Below are positions 4,377 to 7,191 of a DNA stretch of 7,191 nt, piece by piece. Each line of letters begins with the position of its first letter. The stretch's first letter is position 1. Source of the DNA: Candidatus Latescibacterota bacterium (GTDB lineage: Bacteria; Eisenbacteria; RBG-16-71-46; SZUA-252); NCBI GenBank assembly GCA_016207265.1, contig JACQPZ010000032.1, positions 1-7,191 on the forward strand, read 5' to 3'. The position numbers and the translations under genes are program-made. A model generated the notes under the pieces. It saw only the letters and a list, made by a program, of their open reading frames with translations, did not search any database and had not been told where the DNA came from.

Positions 4377-6986
4377 CAGCCAGTACGTGACCTTCGCGAG
4401 GACCTTGTTCTCGGGTTCGTTGTGGAAAAGGCTGCTCAAGCGGAGATCGTTGTCGAACGATCCGGGCGAGGCGCCGCGCGTCTCCGCTTCCGATCGAGCC
4501 TGCGTCCATACGAGGAAGAAGGTGCTCCCGGGCCGGTACTCCCACCGGTACACCGCGTTCCAATTCACGGCGGCGTAGCTGAAATCGTAATTCCTCGCCT
4601 CGACGCCGGGCTCTACGTACGGAATGAACTCGTAGGAGTCCGCCTTCGCCAGCTCGCGTAGCCCGCTGTAGTCGCCCACCGTCAGGAACGGCTGGGCGTA
4701 GATCTCCAGGGACTTGTCGCGGCTGAAGAGCAGGTTCGTGCGGAGCGTCAGGCTCGCCGTTCTCTGGTGGATCCTCCCGAACACGTAGCTCAGCCCTCCG
4801 ATTCCCATTCCGTACGGCCGCAACGCCAGATCGACCGTCTCGAGATACTGGGTGTCGTCCTGCCGGTTGTGGAACGAGACCTCCATCTCGTGGCTGACCG
4901 CGCTGCTCTGGTTCCACTGGAGCCCGATCTCCGCGTTGGTGTCGTGATTCTTCGTCACGTCGCGGAAGTGGTTCCCCTCGAGGCGAAGGACGAAGTTCTT
5001 CCGGCTGTCGGTGTTGAACCCGGCCCAGCCGCCGAAGGTCAGGGGCTCCCGCATGAGCGGGCCCCCGCGCGTCTCGTACCGGCGGGTCCCCTCCGTCTGA
5101 TAATTGACGCCCCACCATGCCTCCTGATAGTTCCGGAACTGCATCCAGCCGTTCAGCTCCGTTCCCATCCACTGCTTGTGCCCGCGCCCGTACGACCACA
5201 CGAGGGCTCCCGTATTCACGTCGAACCCCTGGCGCCCCGCGTAGAGCCAGTTCTTCCACACGTTGAGGTTGAAGTCGGCGCGATTGAACACCTTGCTCTT
5301 CCCTTCCGGGTTGTACGTGTGGGAGAGAAAGAGGCTCGTGCCCATCTCGTCCGGCGCCTCGAGGAAGCCGAGATCGTTGAGGTCGAGCTTCGCGGATTCC
5401 CATCGGCCGTTCACTCCGCCGCGCCACTTCCCGCCGAGCCGCCGGATGTCCAGCGAGCCGCCCGATCCGTAACGAGCGGCGCCGTTGACGGAGGCATCGG
5501 ACGCGGACCCCTCGGGATCGACGACGGAGGTGACCACCGAGCCCTGGATGTTGTAGTCGCGGTTATGGAAGTTGAGGTCGAAGTCGGCCCCGGTCGTATA
5601 CGCCTCCCGGGAGGCGTACTCTCCGAACACGTCGCGGTTCGCCGTGTTCACGACGGCGGTCTGCATGAGATGGAATCGGTGCCGGCCTCCGCTGAACTCC
5701 TTGCCGAGGCGGCCGACGAAGTAGCGCGAGAGCCGGTCCCCGTTCTTCAACAAGTTGTGGGCCTGCCCCGTTCCGGTGACGTCGGAGGACGCGACGAGCG
5801 CAGCGACCGTGACGTTCCCCGCCGCCTTGCCCGTCAGCTTCCCCGCGTAGCGGATCCGCGAGTTGGGATCGCCGGTTCCGATCCGGCGCGAGTAGAAGAG
5901 ATTGAAATCCGGGTGCTGGAAGAACCGGCTCCCCTCGACGAAGAACGGCCGCTTCTCGTTGTAGAACGTCTCGAAGGGCGAGAGGTTCAACACGGCCGGA
6001 TCCGCCTCGATCTGCCCGAAATCGGGCTGCACCGTCGCGTTCAGCGTGAGATCCGTCGTGACGCCGTACTTGAGGTCGGCGCCGACGTTCTCGAATTTCT
6101 CGAGCCGGTCGGGCGGAGCCCCGGTGGATGGATCGGTCGTTCGCCCGACGACGTACGGCAGGACCTCGAGCTGGCGTGGCGGACGGATCCCCTCGATCCC
6201 CGTCACCTGGCCGAACCGGCTGATGAAGCCGCGCGTGTTCCGGTCCCACGTGACCCAGGCCGTATCCTCCCCGCGCCCGTGCATGTACCGATAGACCTCG
6301 AGCCCCCAGGTCATCGAGTCGGCGGTCCGATATCGGATCGCCGAAAACGGGATCCGCACCTCCACGTACCAGCCTTCTGCGTCCTGGTAGGTCTGGGCCT
6401 GCCAGACGGCGTCCCAGTCGTCGTCGCGGTCCCCGTCGTTGTACATGTAGCTGTCCAGCAGCACGCCGAGCGGGTTGATCTTGAAGTTGTATCCGGTCGT
6501 CCGATCGAAATAGGGGTCGATGTAGATGCTGACGATGTCGGACTTGCTGAACCGATCCCGCCGCGAGAGATGCGACGAGATCTTCGCGGGATCCCGTTCC
6601 AGGCAGGCGACCGCGAAGTAGATCGCGTCCTGATCGTAGGCAGTCTTGAAAACGGTCTCTTCCGACGGGAGGGATCCCCGATCGGGCTCCCAGACCTTGA
6701 ACCCGCGCCCCGCCTCGGCGTTCTGCCACGCCGGGTCGTCGAGGCGGCCGTCCATCCTGATGCGCTCGGATTCCGAAATGCGGTACGCGTGGATCGAGGG
6801 GGTCGCCGTGACGCGGCCGTCCGCCTCGCTGGGGTGGCTGACTCCGTCGCCGGTCGGCGTGAAAGCCTTGAACGAGGCCTCCGCATGCGGCGCGGCCATG
6901 AACAAGAAGACGATCAGCGCCGCCGTGGCCCGGCGGCGCATGCTCGTCATCGAACCCGCGTGAAAACGTGGAGACCCAGAAGGCAT
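4368..6986 (-). CDS. DUF5916 outer-membrane-type protein with N-terminal CBM9-like domain
   Basis: The 872-aa product begins with a signal peptide: basic MRRR, a hydrophobic stretch ATAALIVFLFMAA, and a probable cut after AEA near residue 37. Next comes a carbohydrate-binding family 9-like beta-sandwich (about 66-240) opened by RIRMDGRLDDPAWQNAE (75-91) and including SRRDRFSKSDIVSIYIDPYF (141-160) and NPLGVLLDSYMYND. The rest, about 263-872, is the DUF5916 region with its hallmark QPDFGQIEADP (320-330), LNLSPFETFYNEKRPFFVEG (333-352) and SRRIG. It has many alternating polar/aromatic strands, PGSTFFLVWTQ, and the ending KVTYWLAI, as expected of an outer-membrane beta-barrel. The family's function is not established; surface glycan binding or uptake is only a guess. 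ATG 6986 is chosen for its strong AGGAG site. ATG 6950 or 6941 would give a shorter signal-peptide N-region but lack such a site. It is the first gene of the minus-strand set, behind a plausible promoter and 37 bp before ubiE. Confidence 0.88.
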   Translation of the reverse strand: MPSGSPRFHAGSMTSMRRRATAALIVFLFMAAPHAEASFKAFTPTGDGVSHPSEADGRVTATPSIHAYRISESERIRMDGRLDDPAWQNAEAGRGFKVWEPDRGSLPSEETVFKTAYDQDAIYFAVACLERDPAKISSHLSRRDRFSKSDIVSIYIDPYFDRTTGYNFKINPLGVLLDSYMYNDGDRDDDWDAVWQAQTYQDAEGWYVEVRIPFSAIRYRTADSMTWGLEVYRYMHGRGEDTAWVTWDRNTRGFISRFGQVTGIEGIRPPRQLEVLPYVVGRTTDPSTGAPPDRLEKFENVGADLKYGVTTDLTLNATVQPDFGQIEADPAVLNLSPFETFYNEKRPFFVEGSRFFQHPDFNLFYSRRIGTGDPNSRIRYAGKLTGKAAGNVTVAALVASSDVTGTGQAHNLLKNGDRLSRYFVGRLGKEFSGGRHRFHLMQTAVVNTANRDVFGEYASREAYTTGADFDLNFHNRDYNIQGSVVTSVVDPEGSASDASVNGAARYGSGGSLDIRRLGGKWRGGVNGRWESAKLDLNDLGFLEAPDEMGTSLFLSHTYNPEGKSKVFNRADFNLNVWKNWLYAGRQGFDVNTGALVWSYGRGHKQWMGTELNGWMQFRNYQEAWWGVNYQTEGTRRYETRGGPLMREPLTFGGWAGFNTDSRKNFVLRLEGNHFRDVTKNHDTNAEIGLQWNQSSAVSHEMEVSFHNRQDDTQYLETVDLALRPYGMGIGGLSYVFGRIHQRTASLTLRTNLLFSRDKSLEIYAQPFLTVGDYSGLRELAKADSYEFIPYVEPGVEARNYDFSYAAVNWNAVYRWEYRPGSTFFLVWTQARSEAETRGASPGSFDNDLRLSSLFHNEPENKVLAKVTYWLAI

Positions 6987-6995
6987 GCGGACCCT

Positions 6996-7000
6996 CTCCT
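6996..7000 (-). promoter_or_regulatory. Ribosome binding site of the DUF5916 gene
   Basis: AGGAG on the minus strand, within GAGGAGAGGG, lies 9 bp before ATG 6986. It selects this start over the TTG at 7022, which lies upstream of the site, and over the ATGs at 6950 and 6941. Confidence 0.7.
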
Positions 7001-7065
7001 CGACCTGACCGGCTGTACCCAAGCTTAGATGGACCAGGGGGGCAGGGGGTTTACTACGGAACGGG

Positions 7066-7094
7066 ATTCTGGCTCCGATTCTCCCCTACGTCAA
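7066..7094 (-). promoter_or_regulatory. Sigma70-like promoter for the DUF5916-ubiE unit
   Basis: On the minus strand TTGACG (7094-7089, five of six to consensus) and CAGAAT (7071-7066, four of six) are separated by exactly 17 bp. Transcription would start near 7059, giving a leader of about 73 nt before ATG 6986. No other hexamer pair in this gap looked as good. In a GC-rich genome of unknown phylum the consensus may differ. Confidence 0.45.
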
Positions 7095-7097
7095 CCG

Positions 7098-7119
7098 GGG
7101 AGCGGTCTGGGAGCGGTCG
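7098..7119. repeat. Two tandem 11-bp units with GGGAGCGGTC core
   Basis: GGGAGCGGTCT (7098-7108) is followed directly by GGGAGCGGTCG (7109-7119), identical except for the last base. They end 4 bp upstream of the -35 hexamer of the putative DUF5916 promoter, one helical turn apart, as paired activator sites might be. They share the GCGGTC core with the 22-bp repeats nearby. Confidence 0.6.
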
Positions 7120-7140
7120 GGCTGTGGCGCCTGCGCTGGT

Positions 7141-7184
7141 GCGGTCGGGCGCGCTTGCGAGAGCGGTCGGCCGCGCTTGCGGGT
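7141..7184. repeat. Two tandem 22-bp units beginning GCGGTCGG
   Basis: Copies at 7141-7162 and 7163-7184 match at 19 of 22 positions and share GCGGTCGG followed by CGCGCTTGCG. The period is twice that of the neighbouring 11-bp repeat and both contain GCGGTC. The array may continue beyond the window edge. It could be a binding-site cluster or simple slippage DNA. Confidence 0.6.
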
Positions 7185-7191
7185 CCCCGGC

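Larger units (their letters stand above)
6987..7191. other. Intergenic region upstream of the DUF5916 gene
   Basis: These 205 bp to the window edge hold the ribosome binding site, the candidate promoter and the GCGGTC repeats described separately. I see no credible coding frame or RNA gene in the stretch. Confidence 0.6.

Noticed and set aside
4327..5427. A 366-codon minus-strand frame ending at the ATGTGA next to the ubiE start
   Set aside because: It overlaps the DUF5916 gene in another frame and is Arg/Gly/Pro-rich without motifs. Stop-start overlap with ubiE is coincidental.
6987..7022. TTG start 12 codons upstream for the DUF5916 gene
   Set aside because: It would place the strong AGGAG site inside the coding sequence; ATG 6986 uses that site at normal spacing.
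4767..7028. A 753-codon open frame on the + strand
   Set aside because: It is fully antisense to the DUF5916 gene, whose product has a signal peptide and family motifs. The + strand product is Arg/Val/Glu/Pro-rich with no recognisable motif, as expected from GC-biased third codon positions.
7098..7184. CRISPR array
   Set aside because: Units are only 11-22 bp and abut directly with no unique spacers; they are simple tandem repeats.

Overview
This is a GC-rich bacterial window, with G/C favoured at third codon positions and long spurious open frames antisense to the real genes. It holds five protein genes and no RNA gene, CRISPR array or mobile element that I can see. The genes suggest a high-GC Gram-negative (diderm) bacterium. 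The largest product is an outer-membrane-type DUF5916 protein, a family I associate with Bacteroidota, Gemmatimonadota, Eisenbacteria-like and similar lineages. A UbiE/MenG-type methyltransferase indicates a respiratory quinone. I cannot place the organism more precisely.

Left part: the 5' end of carA (carbamoyl-phosphate synthase small subunit) runs leftward off the window edge. Across a 142-bp divergent spacer, a 208-aa DUF218/YdcF-like protein gene runs rightward. It appears to be leaderless: a TATAGT hexamer lies just before its ATG, and there is an in-frame stop but no Shine-Dalgarno site. Its 3' end overlaps by 44 bp, tail to tail, with the large fadE gene on the other strand.

Centre and right: three minus-strand genes lie head to tail, in transcription order DUF5916 outer-membrane protein, ubiE/menG-type methyltransferase, fadE acyl-CoA dehydrogenase. 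The first two are 37 bp apart and probably co-transcribed from a sigma70-like promoter at 7066-7094. The ubiE-fadE gap is 157 bp. It holds a compound stem-loop near the ubiE end and an 18-bp palindrome ahead of fadE, so fadE may have its own control. The right edge (7098-7184) carries short tandem GCGGTC repeats upstream of the promoter.

How the genes may work together (inference): FadE feeds electrons from acyl-CoA oxidation through ETF toward the membrane quinone pool, which a UbiE/MenG enzyme helps make. The DUF5916 protein could serve uptake or surface binding of a substrate, but its function is not known. I see no clearly novel multi-gene defence or biosynthetic system. The most interesting items are the DUF5916-ubiE-fadE arrangement, the diverged UbiE motif I, the ubiE-fadE intergenic structures, the apparently leaderless DUF218 gene and the repeats at the right edge.
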